Positions 24,135-37,224 are shown, counted from the first letter of the stretch. The stretch is DNA of 64,000 nucleotides from Corylus avellana (GCF_901000735.1 NC_081545.1:14310919-14374918), one strand, 5' to 3'. Notes: generated by a model from the letters alone, not told the origin. Program-made: numbers and translations.

Positions 24135-27100
24135 GCATATTTTGTGTAGGTAGGTTTATGTTCGTGCATTTTGCCTCAGTTTTTATAGCTTCTGTTCTTC
24201 ACCTCACCCATGTACTGCTTCTACATTTGATGAAGTTCATAATTATATAGTGCGCCTCTGTTTTCTGAAATTATATCGCATGATGCTTGATTTCATGTCA
24301 TAGCTTCTGCCATTGAGTTGCCTATTCGGTTATCGCTGGCATGATTTTGTTCTTGTACTGAATCAGATAATCATTACAGAAGATGATATTTATGATGGTA
24401 AATTCTCAAGTCCTTATTGTGTGATTTGGGATTTATCCTGCATTCAGACTGAGCAATCTCTCAGTTATTGTGTTTAGTAATACATCATTAAGTACTTGTA
24501 ATCTAAGAACGAAGTCGGCAAATATCATGTATGTTGAGGAATTCATGATTTCAACATCAGATGCTACTAAATTTCCACATATACCTGGGTAACTTGCAAT
24601 ATGATGAAAACATGGTTATATTCCAAACATGAATAACCTTGGTTTTGAAAGAGGGAGGGTATTGGGGGCATACTTTACGATATAAGTTTAAATGTCAAAT
24701 AGGTTCGCATTACTGCACATCTGCCATATGATCCAGCTAGGGGATACGAGGCATAGAAAATACCTCATTTACATTAGACTACCTGAATTGTTTTGTTGAC
24801 CTACCTTTCCTATTATATTGTTCGTCTTTTCCTTGTTTATGGAAAGAAGGATTAGAATAGGTGTGTGGGTCGGTCTCTTGGGTATGCAGTGTCTTTTCGA
24901 GGTTTTCCATCAGTAGAGCTTTTGGCGTGATTAAAATTGTTTTATTCACCAATATTTTTTTCGCATATTTAGCCAGAACTTGTAAAACTTATGCCAATAT
25001 TTTAGAAATATTGGTGCGTAAGCCTGTGATTTTGAAAAGAAGATGGTCAAGATTCACAGGACCTTTCTTAGTAATGTCTTTAAATGCTTTTTACCTTTCG
25101 TTTCTTCATGAAAATATTGTATGACATATATGTCGTTTGAGTTGCATTGAAGCAAGAGAGTGAATTCTAACCGTCCAACGACATGATTTACCCACACCAA
25201 AACAAAGCCCACCAACTCTGTATTGATTGTTTAGTCTTGTGCCTTTTTCTCTTACCCAATGGATTTTAGCTGTTCTAGATAGATGTCTTTTTCTCCATCC
25301 CCAAATGGGTTTGAACTAGTGGTGTGTGTGTGTGCATGCATGTGCAGGCGTTTGTGTGTGTTGATTGTTAAGTTTTATGCCTTTTTCTCTTCCCCAGTGG
25401 ATTTTAACTGTTTATGGTTGAGTGGTGCTTTGTCTTGTTTGATTTGTTTTCACACATTTTGGTGGGTGATGGGCAGGGGGAAAGGGTAGAATTGTGGCTG
25501 ACTTGGGTTTTCTTTTTCTAGTTTTCCTTTCATAATAAATTTTTTTGAAAATGTTCTTACGATTTGTTCTTTTTTTTTTTTTTTTTTCTTAAAAGTTAAT
25601 TACTGTTGTTTTGTCTTTGGTCTGGCAACAATGGGGTTTGATATTATTGTCAATGATGGTCGTGAATGAATAGTGGTGGAGAGTATGGGTTTTAGGAGGA
25701 GATGTTGGTGGCTGCCTCAGTCTGGTCTTTCCAATTACGTCAGGATTTCAAAAATTAGATAGTACTCTTAGTTTTTTTGTAGTTTCTGTTCAAGTGTAGA
25801 TTTTGCATAGTCAGGTGCAAGGTAAGTTTTAGATATTGCAGACCTGACACCGCAAAATACATAACCAATTAAACTGTATTACTCTCAATATTTGATCAAA
25901 CAGTTTCCTTTCAACCACAAATTCTCCATAGAATTACAAGTTTCAGATAACATGGTTTATTTTTCAAATGAAAGCTCTTACCGTGGTGTTTCATATGAGT
26001 GGGGTTCATTATCATACACAATGAAGAGTTAGGAGGTGTGGCTCAAATCACTGCTGGGAAATGGAGGGTGTAATGTAAATGGCGTTAAAACATGACTTTT
26101 AAAAACATGCAATGGCGTTAAAACATGACTTTTAGCTGATGGTGTAATGTAACTGTAATGTTACTGTTTTTGTTATTAAAGCCAACCATTTATCCTTTTT
26201 TTGTGACCATAAGGCATTTGAGTCGCAAAACAAACCACAAGGGATTGTGTGTTGATACCTTAGAGAATTTTTATGCTAAACTATATGGTACAAGTCAAAG
26301 GCCATGTGTCAACAATTTAATGCAGGCGGTTTAGAGCTTAGATGCATCTGAAAGAAAGCTATTATAGATAAAAAAAAAAAGGCATTCTGAATTGGAAATA
26401 GACCTCTCATGCAAAATTGGAAGGTTTTCATGCATTTTACATTGGGTGGAAAGAGGTCATCCACTTGCCTTCTGTGTTAGTGTGTGCTTATGGGTTGAAT
26501 GGGGAAAATTTGTGCCACTTTTTGTCATTTTGGTTCAGAATTGATTCTAATCCAAACTCACCCAAATTGATTTATTCTAGAATGGCATATTTACACCATT
26601 CAAACTACAAAATTGAAACTCTTAACCTATTCAAATGATGCACTTTGGCATGCTATATACATTGCATGGGCAAACTTACTATGTAAGGATGGCTTAAGTT
26701 TTATGAACAGTGTAGATTGGAGAAAGGAGCACTGGAGAATGATTGAAGATAGAATTTAGTGTGAAAACTGAAAATGCTAAGTTTCGATTTTACTTTATCA
26801 AAAAAAAAAAAAAAAAAATTAGTGTGAAAACCGATTATTAGGTGCTGGTGGGTTATTTCTCTTTCCTATTAAAGGATGGGTTATTTATATTGTTGCTGGG
26901 GTGAAAAGTGATGGATACTGTTCTCAGCCAATTGACAGATTTGGAGTGCTGATGTGGAAATTGGTTTCTACCATATGGGAGATGGGAAATTTTTTTTCTA
27001 CCATCTAACAAAGCAAGAGCTTATTAAAGTGAAGTAATGTTATAAGGACTTTTATCCCCCTAAAAGTGATGTGGGCCATGTGACTTTTGAAATCACTATT

Positions 27101-28230
27101 GATTTTAGAATGAATCATTATTGAATTTTGATTCAATGATGATTTTAAAAATCTTCACTTTTGGGAAGATAGAAAGGGGACAAAAGTCTTACTTATAGCA
27201 TTACTCCATTAAAGTGAGATTTATGTTCTTGGAATTCTCTTTTAATAAGTATTAATGTTCTTGAAAATTTTGTACTTGTTTACAGAAAACGTGTTTTTAT
27301 GTGTATATAATATTCTCTTGATGCTTGGACATAAAATCTTGAATATAGTCAAAATAAATGAACAAATACACAGAAAGGATGACAATGTATCGTGTTGGTG
27401 AAGGTAGTTACTATAAGCAGTTGTCAGTTCCTTTAAGCTGCCATTAACATACATTTTTGGATGAGCTAATAAAGTTGAAGCACCCCCATTTTGGTGTTGT
27501 AGATGTACCTGCAATCGGTACATCTCCTGTGAAGTTGAAACAATTGAATTTGTCATAATTGTCAAATCTTGATAAACTGTAATACTGCATTTTAGTGTGC
27601 AAGTAATTTTTTTTTTTATTCTAAGACATGTTAGTCTCATTGAACAATGAGTGTTATCCAAGATTTCCCTGTGAAAGCTGCCCAATCAACAGCTTCTTGA
27701 TTGTGCATTTTTCCTCAAATTTTGGTTATTCTAGCTCTCTAGGTTCTTCAGGACTTCCCTTACCTCCTCCCCCCACGCCCATGCATTTGCTTCTACTGTG
27801 GTAGAAATTATGTGATTGACAACCTCAATGTTGTTACTTATATACAGGCTCTTGTGGTTGCTAATTATGCTGTTTATTTTGCAGATCTGAGAAACTTAGA
27901 CTAGATGGTGATCTTCCATATGGTGATTTGAAGCTTCCGCATCATGAATTTCTATATGCATTTGGTGTACAGCGAAAGCATTTTCAAGGCCACCACTATC
28001 TTAACATTTTGGGGGTGGGGGTTCTATTTCTTGCTGTTGCTAGGACATGGCCTCATTTATCACATGTGGCCTCATTTTTCTAGTCTCAAATTTGTATAAT
28101 ATTTGTAGAATGTAATGATAATTAGATGTAGTTGGTTTGTTTTGTGTAGGATGTGTACATTGCTAACTACTGCTGCTCATCTAGATTTCAGTTACCTGTT
28201 TTCAGTTTAGTGCTGGCAGATTCAGGATTC
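24135..28230 (+). other. Probable 3' UTR with a long intron, downstream of GTE
   Basis: Sixteen bases after the stop there is a good donor (TGTAG|GTAGGT, GT at 24150-24151). A good acceptor (TTTATTTTGCAG) precedes 27885. I suggest a 3.7-kb intron inside the 3' UTR, with a last non-coding exon of about 27885-28200. The interval holds no convincing gene. It contains a diverged direct duplication (about 25225-25285 with 25360-25420, sharing GCCTTTTTCTCTT and GGATTTTA), a short tandem duplication around 26080-26140 (GGCGTTAAAACATGACTTTTA twice) and an A-tailed insertion at 26756-26831. A 147-codon minus-strand frame at 27242-27685 looks accidental. Confidence 0.45.
26756..26831 (+). mobile_element. 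50-bp A-tailed retroposon scar with 13-bp duplication
   Basis: TTAGTGTGAAAAC at 26756-26768 is repeated exactly at 26819-26831. The intervening 50 bp end in ACTTTATC plus 19 A. The tail (ACTTTATC-An) resembles the ACTTATC-An tail of the insertion at 24006, suggesting the same retroposon family. Confidence 0.7.
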
Positions 28231-28762
28231 TTTGGTGTTACACAAAAACTATTCTGTAATTCAAGTTCTTGAAGTTATAATTGCTTCCTATATCATTACT
28301 TTGGGTTTGGTGGTTTTGTTGGGTAGATTTCTTCTTGCAAGTTGCATTTTATTACTGATTTTCCAACCACTAGTTTTCTCTTTATATAGTTTGGGCAATG
28401 GGGTTTTGTTCTTGAAATTCTTTGGAAGGTTGGGTAGCATGGGTTCTGTAGAATGCTGGGAGACTGGGAATGGAGTAGTAATCTATGAGAATGGGCCATG
28501 GGGCAACCCGCGCCATCTAAGAACAAAATAATTGGGAGATTACACACCTTTGCTGGTCCCTTACACAGGGCAAGAAATGGTTCAAAAGGGACGGCTAGAT
28601 TTGGAACAGGAGCTCTTTTACTATTTGAAATGTATTACTCTTAACATTTATAAGCCCAATGAAACCTAAGTGCTGCGGACCTTTACCAGCTCATTAGAGT
28701 TGAATGGTTGAAGAAGTTATGGGCTTTTCGTCCTTAAACTTATTTGTAATATGTGGTAAATT

Positions 28763-29115
28763 TAGGGGTGCTCAAACTGCTATAACCGCAACCGCCTTGA
28801 GCAGTTATCGATTATTATAACTAGCGCTGCTTTTTTTATATGAGCTTTTGAGTTTTTTAAGTGTTTTAGGCCTTTAATTGACCTATTTTTTGGGTTTATT
28901 TTATGGGATTGGCCTATTTTTTTGGCTTATTTTAAGGGTTTAAAGCCAAAATATTTAAAAAAAGATGAAAAAAAAAAAAAAAAAAACATGCTTTGAATAA
29001 GGTTTAGCCCAAAATATCACATACTATATTATATATTTCATATACAATCATAAATAGTCCAAATTCATTAATCCAAATACAAATGAAAAAATTAATATAT
29101 TTTATTATTATAAAA

Positions 29116-29154
<39 letters not shown>

Positions 29155-29170
29155 TATATATAAATGAGTG
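28763..29170. mobile_element. Truncated hAT-type element end
   Basis: It starts TAGGGGTGCTCAAACTGCTA and continues with CTATAACCGCAACCGCC, the same end and subterminal motif type as the elements at 18647 and 40797. AT-rich interior sequence with an A run and an AT microsatellite follows. No right terminus with CACCCCTA was found, so this copy is truncated or has decayed. Confidence 0.55.
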
Positions 29171-30698
29171 GGTTAGATTAAGATCCTTAATACTTTTGAC
29201 AAAGAGTTATTGAAATTCTAGCACTTCATTTTGAATTATGTAGTTTAGTATTGTAATCCCATAATTTATCATTAATTAATATTAATGAAAATTAAGGCAA
29301 AATTAAAAAACAAGGGCCATGTGTAGATAAAGAGATGATATACCGGGCACCCAACTGACACGCCAAAGTCGAAATGCAGGTCATTGTAGGCCAATGCTCT
29401 TGCCAGTTGGGTAATAGTTAGAAGGAATCGCAAAAGATACACTTCCCCATGGCTTGAACTTTAGCTCTCCCGTCATTCTTGGCCGGAGAATAGGCAACAC
29501 CTTGTTGGCTATTCTACACCTGATAATGGTTGCCACCTGACAACAGGCTAGAAACCCGAAGCCACAACTGGTTAGGATTGTAATCTCAATTCCAACCATC
29601 AAGCTCTCTAAAATTTATCTAAATTTAACTTTGAAAATGTTTTTTTTTTTTTAATTAATTAGCCACTTTTTAAAATTATCAAATATTAAATTCTTTAAAT
29701 ATTTCTCTACTTTATTTAAATATTATTTTTTATTAATAAATGTAACTGTCATGAAAGTTACTCACTTTGATTTTATGCGATGAATTTATCAAAATGTCAC
29801 CTCACCAACTAAAATAATATTAAAAAAAAAAAAAAAAAAAAACTTTTGCTTTTGATGTCTTTATATTTGGAGAGGTGTTAAAACAAATGTTAAATTTAAT
29901 TTTGGTTAAAGAGCTTAATAAATGATATTTTTTGTGAATTTTGTTAAAAATTTATAAAAATGTTAAATATCAAGAACTTGATGGGATACTCTGAGATCCC
30001 CAATTCCCACATCTAGCCAATGTTACACCCTATTACTTGAGGACACTTGGCCTAAAATATACATCGTACACAGTTCCCTCAACATAGAGTGGAAATTGGT
30101 AGCCCATGTAGGAAAAGTAAGAGCCATGTATTACCATGGGGGGAGGTACACATGACTTGACTCATCAATCTTCAATTTATCACTAAAAAACAAAAGAAAA
30201 GAAGCAAGCCATTTCAATTATTCTTGCTAATTTAAGCATTAAAATTATCCTTGGTCGTTATTAAATTCAACAATAATAATGTAGTGTATATATAACATTA
30301 CTCTAAAAGATTCACTCGTCAATTGAATGAAATAGTGTGTTGTAATAAACCCAACACACCATCATCAATCCTTGAATTTTTATTTTTTTAACAAAGGTTG
30401 TTCACTAGGATATGAGTGAGAGATGGTTTGATTACTTTTGTATAAATTAACTTCTATAAACAATTTGAAAAGAGAAATGTTATACACTCAATTTTTATCC
30501 CAATAGACTCTGTTGCAGTGTTCATTTATCCTCTGATCAGATTCTAATGACAATCCACTGTCATCCTAGTTAGATGAGAGTGACATGAAAAGCTGAATAT
30601 TTAGAAGAAAAAAAAAAATTCCCTATCATTTTGGCACGAAAGTCGGTCACAGGCCATTCAGGAGCCACATGAAATGCAGCGTCTGAAAGCTCCAATCC
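29171..30698. other. Intergenic spacer upstream of the DUF455 gene
   Basis: Mostly AT-rich with poly-A and poly-T runs (for example 29822-29840). The block 29340-29600 is less AT-rich and gives a 73-codon minus-strand frame I cannot assign. It could be a retroposon fragment, but I could not confirm A and B boxes. The last few hundred bases should contain the promoter of the next gene. I could not identify a convincing TATA box. Confidence 0.4.
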
Positions 30699-33600
30699 AT
30701 GCTGTCCCCAAAACTACGATACTCCTTGTGCTCCCATCTCCCTCCTTCTACCTTCAAATCTAAGTACTCCTTCTCCTCCTCTTCTTCTTCTTCTTCTTCT
30801 TCCTTGCAATACTCACCATGGTCGGGTCTCCAGGCCTGGAGAGACAGCCCTGTCAACGAGAACCGTATTTGGGGACCCAATGGCCCAGAACCTCTGGTGC
30901 TACACTCACCCTCTTCAGTAATTGACCACGGTGAAAGCCCAATTGGGTCTGCTTCTTCCTTAGCGGAGCTTGGCGCTCTCGTCCTATCCACCGGTGACCC
31001 TCTCACCAAGTCCAGGCTTTCGCATTTGGCTTACTCTAGGTGGCGCCGTGAGAAACTTCCGCTTGGGGTGGTGTCTGACCCGCCTTCGCGCCCTGCCCGA
31101 CCTCCAAAACCCGAATTGGTTCGTTTTCTGGCTTTTAAAGATTTAAATTCTTGAATGCTTTATGCTTTTTGGGCTCTTTTTAATGCGCTACTCAGTAATT
31201 AGTAGAATTTACAATTTTAGAGCTTTTCTTTATGTTGAATTGTTGATGCAAACATAGTCGAACTGTTCCAGCCTTTCGGGGCTTTGCGTTTTGTTTAGTA
31301 GAGGTTGTATCATACTTGTTTTTTAATTTTTTTTTTACTACTTTTCCGTAGAACTCTTTTGATTTCTATAATTAATGTTTTTGATGATTTTGTGTTAGGA
31401 AAACCAATATTTCCTAATTTCCTCCATTTTATTATGATATTATCCTTGTTATTAGCATGATATTCTGGTTTTATTCTTATTAGTAGCATAATTTTCTCAC
31501 CAACAAGAGTATATCCCGCTTGACTTACTGGTTGATTCGAAGTTCCTCGAGCAGCTAGAGGAGTTTATTAATGAATCCATCCAACAATCTATTAGGATTT
31601 TGTGTTGAATCAACACTAACGATGATGATCAAGGATTCTGCGTATAAAGGTGGAGTTTCCCCAATTTGGTCCCTCTAAGTTAGAAAATATTGATGGCCAA
31701 CTAGCAAAAATTTGGTAAGCATCAACAGTTGGCGAATAACAATGTCATTTTGAGCGGTTATCTAATCTAGCTTGTGACTGGACGAAAAGATAGTTGATAG
31801 AGACATTTAATGAGGGTCTTTGCTCGGACATTCAACGTTAAGTTAAGGCCTACAGACCTCGGATTATGACAGCTGTCATTTCATTTGCAAGGAGAGGAGG
31901 AGATACTCTACGAGGAAAACCGTCAAAGTGGTAGATAAACCAATGACTAACAAAAGTAGCTAATCTTCTGCTCCAAATTGCAAAATTGCTACCACTCGTT
32001 TAGCAGAGGAGTTAGTTGTGACAAAGGCAAAAGTCCCAGAGTTCATCTCTACAATATGATGAAGAAGCAAGTTATGATTAGGTTTGGTGGGGCTTTATTG
32101 GAAGGAAATTGATTCAACAAAGTGAAATGACTGCAAAGAGATGTTTCCTCCAGATTGTGTGTGTGTCTAAGAAGTAATGTTGATTCAAAATTTTTCTTTG
32201 TGCCCCTACTAAAATGAGCTATATTAAAAAAATTACAACATTGCCTAAGGAATTTGGAAGTTGATCCTTTTGAAGTGATGATTTGGAGGATGATCCCCTT
32301 GAAACGATCGATTATCTTTATCTTTCCATTTATTTTTTGTTTCTCCTTTATTTTTTGATTTTTCAACTGATAGAAACCCCAAAATCCTATCATTTTGCTA
32401 TATTGGTATTGCTTATTTCATGTTTGGTACTTAATTTCAAGATGGATTTGCGTTGTACTTGTGCCCGTGATTAGCTTCAATAGTTTTGATTCCTTCAAAC
32501 TTTTGTACAGTTTGAGTTGAAATTTCTGATGAGTTTGCTATGTGGTTATTGCTTTCGCTTATGATTGCTGGTTCTGTTATACTTGATGGGCTTTCTCTTA
32601 TTTAAATTTTTAAGCATCTTTGTCCCCCATCTTTTCATGACATGACTTTTGTTTTTGTATTTTTTAATCTGGTATTTAGCAACTTGAGTATGCTCATTTC
32701 TGGCCTGTTTTATGTGGAACTTAGGTTTCCCCAAAGGAAATTCCTGCTCCAAAAAATTCAGGTTTGCCTCTCAATGCTTATATGCTTCATAATCTTGCTC
32801 ATGTGGAGTTAAATGCAATTGATCTGGCATGGGATACTGTTGTTCGGTTTTCGCCCTTTAGTGAGATTCTTGGGGAGGGGTTCTTTGCTGATTTTGCTCA
32901 TGTTGCTGATGATGAGAGTCGCCATTTTGCTTGGTGTTCGCAAAGGCTCTCTGAGCTCGGATTCAAGTGAGAATAACTGTTGCTTTGGGTATTATAATTG
33001 ACTGTTTTCATTAAACTGACTTTCAGTTTTTTCCTTGTAACAAGATATGGCGATATGCCTGCCCATAATCTGCTTTGGAGGGAGTGTGAAAAGTCATCTG
33101 ACAATGTCGCTGCACGTTTGGCAGTGATCCCACTTGTCCAGGTAGGCTTTTGCTCTTGGGTGTGTATTTTCGTTACTGCTGGTATTGTAAGCCTTGGCAA
33201 ATATGTTTTAACAGTTATTTTGTCACGAAGCTGTATGCCCTTCCCCTACCTTCCTCTTCTTCACATGTCAGGTTTTACTTCTGAATAAGGAGTCAAGGTT
33301 GCAAATATTTCTTATGTTAAAGGAAGTTATGGATTTTGAGCTATGTTGTCATGGTTTATCTTGTGTTATTTTATCATATAAATAAAAAAAGAAAACCTTA
33401 TATGTTTAATTTTATTTTCTTAGTGCTCAATGTGATCTATTTATATTGAGTTTAACTAGTGTTCCATGCATTAGATGCATATGATTGTACACTGTCCCTT
33501 TATCGATTATTATTTATTTGTCAAAGCTGTGTTTTCTGCTTTGATTACCATTGTTAAGAATGTTGGGCATCCTCTTCCAGTTCTCTTCTGCTGGTTCATT

Positions 33601-35500
33601 CCTAGCCAAAGAGACTCATTGATGGTGTCACGGTAGTACCAAAGGGAGGGCATGCCTTCCCTCTTCTCTGGTTAGGTTCTATGGATAAGGTCACATGTGG
33701 AAGTGGCAAGGAAACAACAGTTCATTGGCACTTCATCTTTTGATTCTTGCCGACCTCAAGATATTTCCATATGATTTGATTTAGTCCTTAAGGCATCCAG
33801 TTGTACATAATTTAAAGACCTTTTTCTTTTGGTTCCAATTTGTATTGGATGAGGTAAGTTTCTTTGTAATGGTGTAGGAGGCTAGAGGACTTGATGCTGG
33901 GCCACGACTAGTGCAAAAATTGATTGGCTTTGGAGATCTCCGGACATCTAATGTTGTGGCTAGAATTGCTGATGAGGAAGTTGCACATGTCGCTGTTGGT
34001 GTACATTGGTTTGTCTCAGTCTGTCAGAAGATGGACCGTGCCCCTTGTTCCACTTTTAAAGGTTTAGGCAGCTAATCCATTGTATGCTCACGTGTGCATA
34101 TGGTTGAAACAACAAAATCCTACTTAAGGCATTCGAAATTTTCATGTGGAACTTTCCGGATAACCATGCAGATTTATTGAATGAGTACAATGTGGAGTTG
34201 AAAGGGCCGTTCAATTATTCAGCTCGGGACGAAGCTGGCCTTCCCCTTGACTGGTGAGAAAATTGTATAATTTTGGTTGGTTGTTTGGTTCACAAGAACC
34301 TTGGATTTTGTGTTGTGATTGTTTGATACCATATTTAGCATTGTACTTATTTTCTTGGCAACCAAAAGACAGTAGATTTTGCTTTATACTAGTGCTCTCC
34401 ATTGAGAAGATGACACATCAACATGTAACAACAAAAGTGAGTGTTATGAAAACACCTTATCTTTACCTTTCTCTATCTTTCATCCACCAAAAAGGAAATC
34501 CCATTTACCTTTTCTCTATCACTTCTCTTGTGAAAAGAAATGCCACCCCTCTGCCCAAGCCACCGCCGGATGCCACCCTCATAAACCAAACTCCATCTCT
34601 CTGTCTCTCTTTCTCTTTCTCTCTGTTTTGTGGTTTTTTTCTTTTACAAAAAACCACCACCACCGCTGATACAGTTTTGTTTAACTATAAATTTAAGTTT
34701 CTGTATTTTACTCTTTGTCGTTTGTGTAAGCTGAGGTCCTCTTTATGTACTTTGCAGATCAGATAATCTGAAATGATTGGTTTTATTTTATTAAACAAAT
34801 TTGTTACCCTTCTTGCTGATTGACTGGCGTTTCTTTTCTAAAGAGAAGTGACAGAGAATAGGTAAATTGGGATTTTGTTGATGAGGGATAGAGAAAGGTA
34901 AAGATTGGTGTTTTCATAAAACTTTTGTTGTTACATGCTAATGTATCATTCTCTCAATGGAGGGTACAAAGGACTTAATTTGTACCAAGTCCTTACAGAA
35001 ATTATTCTCTTATACTAAATGTATACAATTATCTGTTTTCGACATTCTGTTTGCATCATCTGCTGTCTAGGTATGATGCATCATCTTCAAAAGAACAGGA
35101 TAAGAATGGCAAAGAAAACAAAAATGAGAAGCTTTCTGTGGTATGTGGTCTTGGCAATTAGACTTCCTATAAAACTAAAAGTAATATTATTTAGTAAACT
35201 GTTATATGACTGTCATACAACTTGATGATATGGCAATGAAAATCAATTCTTAGTCAGCATTTGAAGAGAAAAAAAATAAAAAATCAAGAGTTTATTTTCA
35301 CTGTCACTCTCTATTCAAATTGTTTGACAATCGTATAGCAGTCTACTAAATATCTTACTCTAAAACTATTTGGACATTGCGTATTCTTTTGGCAAAAGGT
35401 AATATAATACATCAAAACTTTTGTATAGGTTTATGAGAGGCTTTCTTCCATCATTTCTATGGAGAGTGAGAACTCAAGCTTGAATAGGCCTCCTGGATGA
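30699..35500 (+). CDS. DUF455 (PF04305) ferritin-like family protein
   Basis: Seven exons (30699-31118, 32725-32966, 33045-33141, 33878-34061, 34172-34253, 35071-35140, 35429-35500) join in frame to 388 residues. The serine-rich first 35-40 residues (SSSSSSSSSSLQYSP) look like an organelle-targeting peptide, which is inference. The family core starts around residue 100 (LVLSTGDPLTKSRLSHLAY). Likely metal-binding positions of a ferritin-like helical bundle are visible: E168 in AHVELNAIDLAWD, E204-x-x-H207 in DDESRHFAWC, and E287-x-x-H290 in DEEVAHVAVGVHWF. The biochemical function of the family is not established, though related ferritin-like proteins are di-iron oxidases or hydroxylases. The final exons encode a polar Lys/Glu/Asn tail. 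Intron 1 carries a retroelement relic and intron 5 a MITE. No coding damage was seen. Confidence 0.92.
31396..32300 (+). mobile_element. Decayed Ty3/gypsy relic in DUF455 intron 1
   Basis: The segment 31803-31930 reads TFNEGLCSDIQR, a stop, then VKAYRPRIMTAVISFAR. This resembles the end of the plant gypsy gag domain that precedes the zinc knuckle (compare VSGLKEVIKADVLAGRP in the element at 62300). Stops are frequent throughout. An LTR-like start TGTTAGGAAA lies at about 31395, but borders are uncertain. Confidence 0.45.
34394..34964. mobile_element. Foldback MITE in DUF455 intron 5
   Basis: The left arm CTCTCCATTGAGAAGATGA continues through ATGTAACAACAAAAG and TTATGAAAACACC to TTTACCTTTCTCTATC. 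All of these blocks recur in order and inverted in 34830-34964. The arms are about 130 bp each. The centre includes CT-rich and CACCACCACC sequence, which gives a spurious 170-codon frame. It belongs to no family I can name. Confidence 0.65.
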
Positions 35501-37224
35501 TTTTTGTTTCACATATTCAGCTTGAACACAATGATTGGCGATATTGGGAAGTTCATCCTTGGTTTCTCCGTGTTGATCCACTTGCAACCACACTGGTAAC
35601 AACTCAGTATTTGTCTTCCTGTACAGGTTGTTTCTGCAAGAGCTGACTGGGTGACTTTCATTACTTTTGCTTTGACATTATATTACTGTAAATTTTCTTC
35701 TTGCTGTTATAACTTGTATAGAAGTTTTCTGGTTTCTCTGGCTTATGCAATCTGGGTGAACTATCAAAGCAATTTAGTTTCAATAATGTTGGATCAATGT
35801 CGCGAATATGGATGTTAACATAGGGCTGGTTCGGCAAAGTTTTTTAGGTTAGATTTTTGCTTTTTAGCAGAAAAGTAAAATCATGAATAAACAAATCAAA
35901 ATACAAAATGCTCGAGACAACTTTTATCTTTATGTCACACCATAACTAAAAAGCAAAAAACATAATCTAAAAAGCATTGTCAAACGAGCTCATAATTGTG
36001 TTAGGTGAATGAGTAATTGCATATGGTTTAAATAGTCGTATTAGGTGAATGAGAAATTGCATATGGTTTAAAACCTAAATCCAGATCCAACTTTATTTTT
36101 TTCAAAAGTATAATAACCTTCGGACTTCATTCAAAGAAAAATAAATGAGTATTAATTCTTTTTTTCTTTTTTCTTTTTTTCCCTTTTATGAGCAAATGAG
36201 TATTAATTTCAGTTTTCTTTAAAGGTCCATATCATATAACTTCAGGAATTTCAGTTTCATAATCTCATTAAGGCCTTCATACCATAGTATTATTAAAATA
36301 TATGATCATAAATTTCAAATCCCCAAAGGGGTTTTGTTTTTATTATGCCTCATGGGTCAGAAAAGCAGTTTGTGTAAACCCTCATGGCACTTTTCTAGGT
36401 TAAATGTATCTCCATTGCTCATAGTGCTGTTTCAGTCTGGCCCAAAAAGGTGGCTTCTCTATTTTATTTTTTTATTTTTTTATTATTTCAAAGGGAGAAT
36501 ATTTGCACGATTATCATGTTCTAGCTTTCAATGTTCCAATGGATCATTTTTTGCCCACATAATACACCCACCACCCATGTGCAATGCATGTTTTACAAAG
36601 TGCTGAAAATAATGTGACCACCTCATTATTCTCCATCAAAATTTTATTTTTGTTTGTTATTTAAGAATTTTAAATTTATATATATAAAAAATTTAAGCTT
36701 AACCATAAAATTGATCTGATGCATCCTGGATATGTGCTTGTGTTCATAAAACTAATACTTGCTGGGGAAAAAAAAAAAACAAAACAAAACAAAACATAAT
36801 TTACATGAGCATATTAGTTTCAAATATATATTCTTCTTTTTGATAATTCCACAAAAAAAAAATATGCCTGCAAAAATTAGGGTTAGGAAAGGAAGAATAA
36901 ATTCTTTTGGGAAAGTATAAATTATTAAATTCTTTGACTGAAGTAAAATACATGTTGCCTTCCTTTTGCATCATCACTTTATTGCTTTGATCAAAAGCCA
37001 GCAACGTGTACTTCTGCCCTCGAAATAAATACCTAGCGTCCAGCCTCCATCATCATCAATCTGACGAAAGGATAAAGTAAAAGAAAACACAGATAAGACC
37101 ATCACCGCCTCATCGGTTTCCGCCTTCTGCATCATTCTCTCAGTCGCTTTCACAAACAAAAGGCGCGCACGAAAGTAGTAGTAGAAAAAGAAGAGAATTC
37201 AAGAAAGAAAGATAACAAGAAAAA
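35501..37224. other. Spacer between DUF455 and TAXIMIN-like genes
   Basis: The first 150 bases probably form the DUF455 3' UTR. A roughly 32-bp unit (TTAGGTGAATGAGTAATTGC and on) is repeated in tandem at about 36003-36035 and 36042-36072. A small insertion with 15-bp duplications is at 36143-36208. The last 80 bases before 37225 are A- and G-rich, as expected of a leader. No other gene was seen. Confidence 0.5.
36143..36208 (-). mobile_element. 36-bp T-rich insertion with 15-bp target duplication
   Basis: AAATGAGTATTAATT occurs exactly at 36143-36157 and 36194-36208. Between the copies is a 36-bp sequence starting with T and C runs and ending TTTTATGAGC. On the minus strand this is GCTCATAAAA followed by an A-rich tail, consistent with a short retroposon insertion in minus orientation. 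Confidence 0.6.

Noticed and set aside
27242..27685. 147-codon minus-strand frame
   Set aside because: No domain and biased low-complexity composition. It lies in the probable GTE 3' UTR intron.
29340..29602. Possible tRNA-derived SINE or tRNA remnant
   Set aside because: A GGCAAGAGC-like A-box is suggestive on the minus strand, but the B-box is not convincing and no A-tail or target duplication was found.
30647..31009. 120-codon minus-strand frame
   Set aside because: It is the shadow of DUF455 exon 1. The Glu-rich run is the complement of the serine codons.
34254..34766. 170-codon plus-strand frame
   Set aside because: It lies in DUF455 intron 5 and spans the left arm and centre of a MITE. 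No domain is visible.
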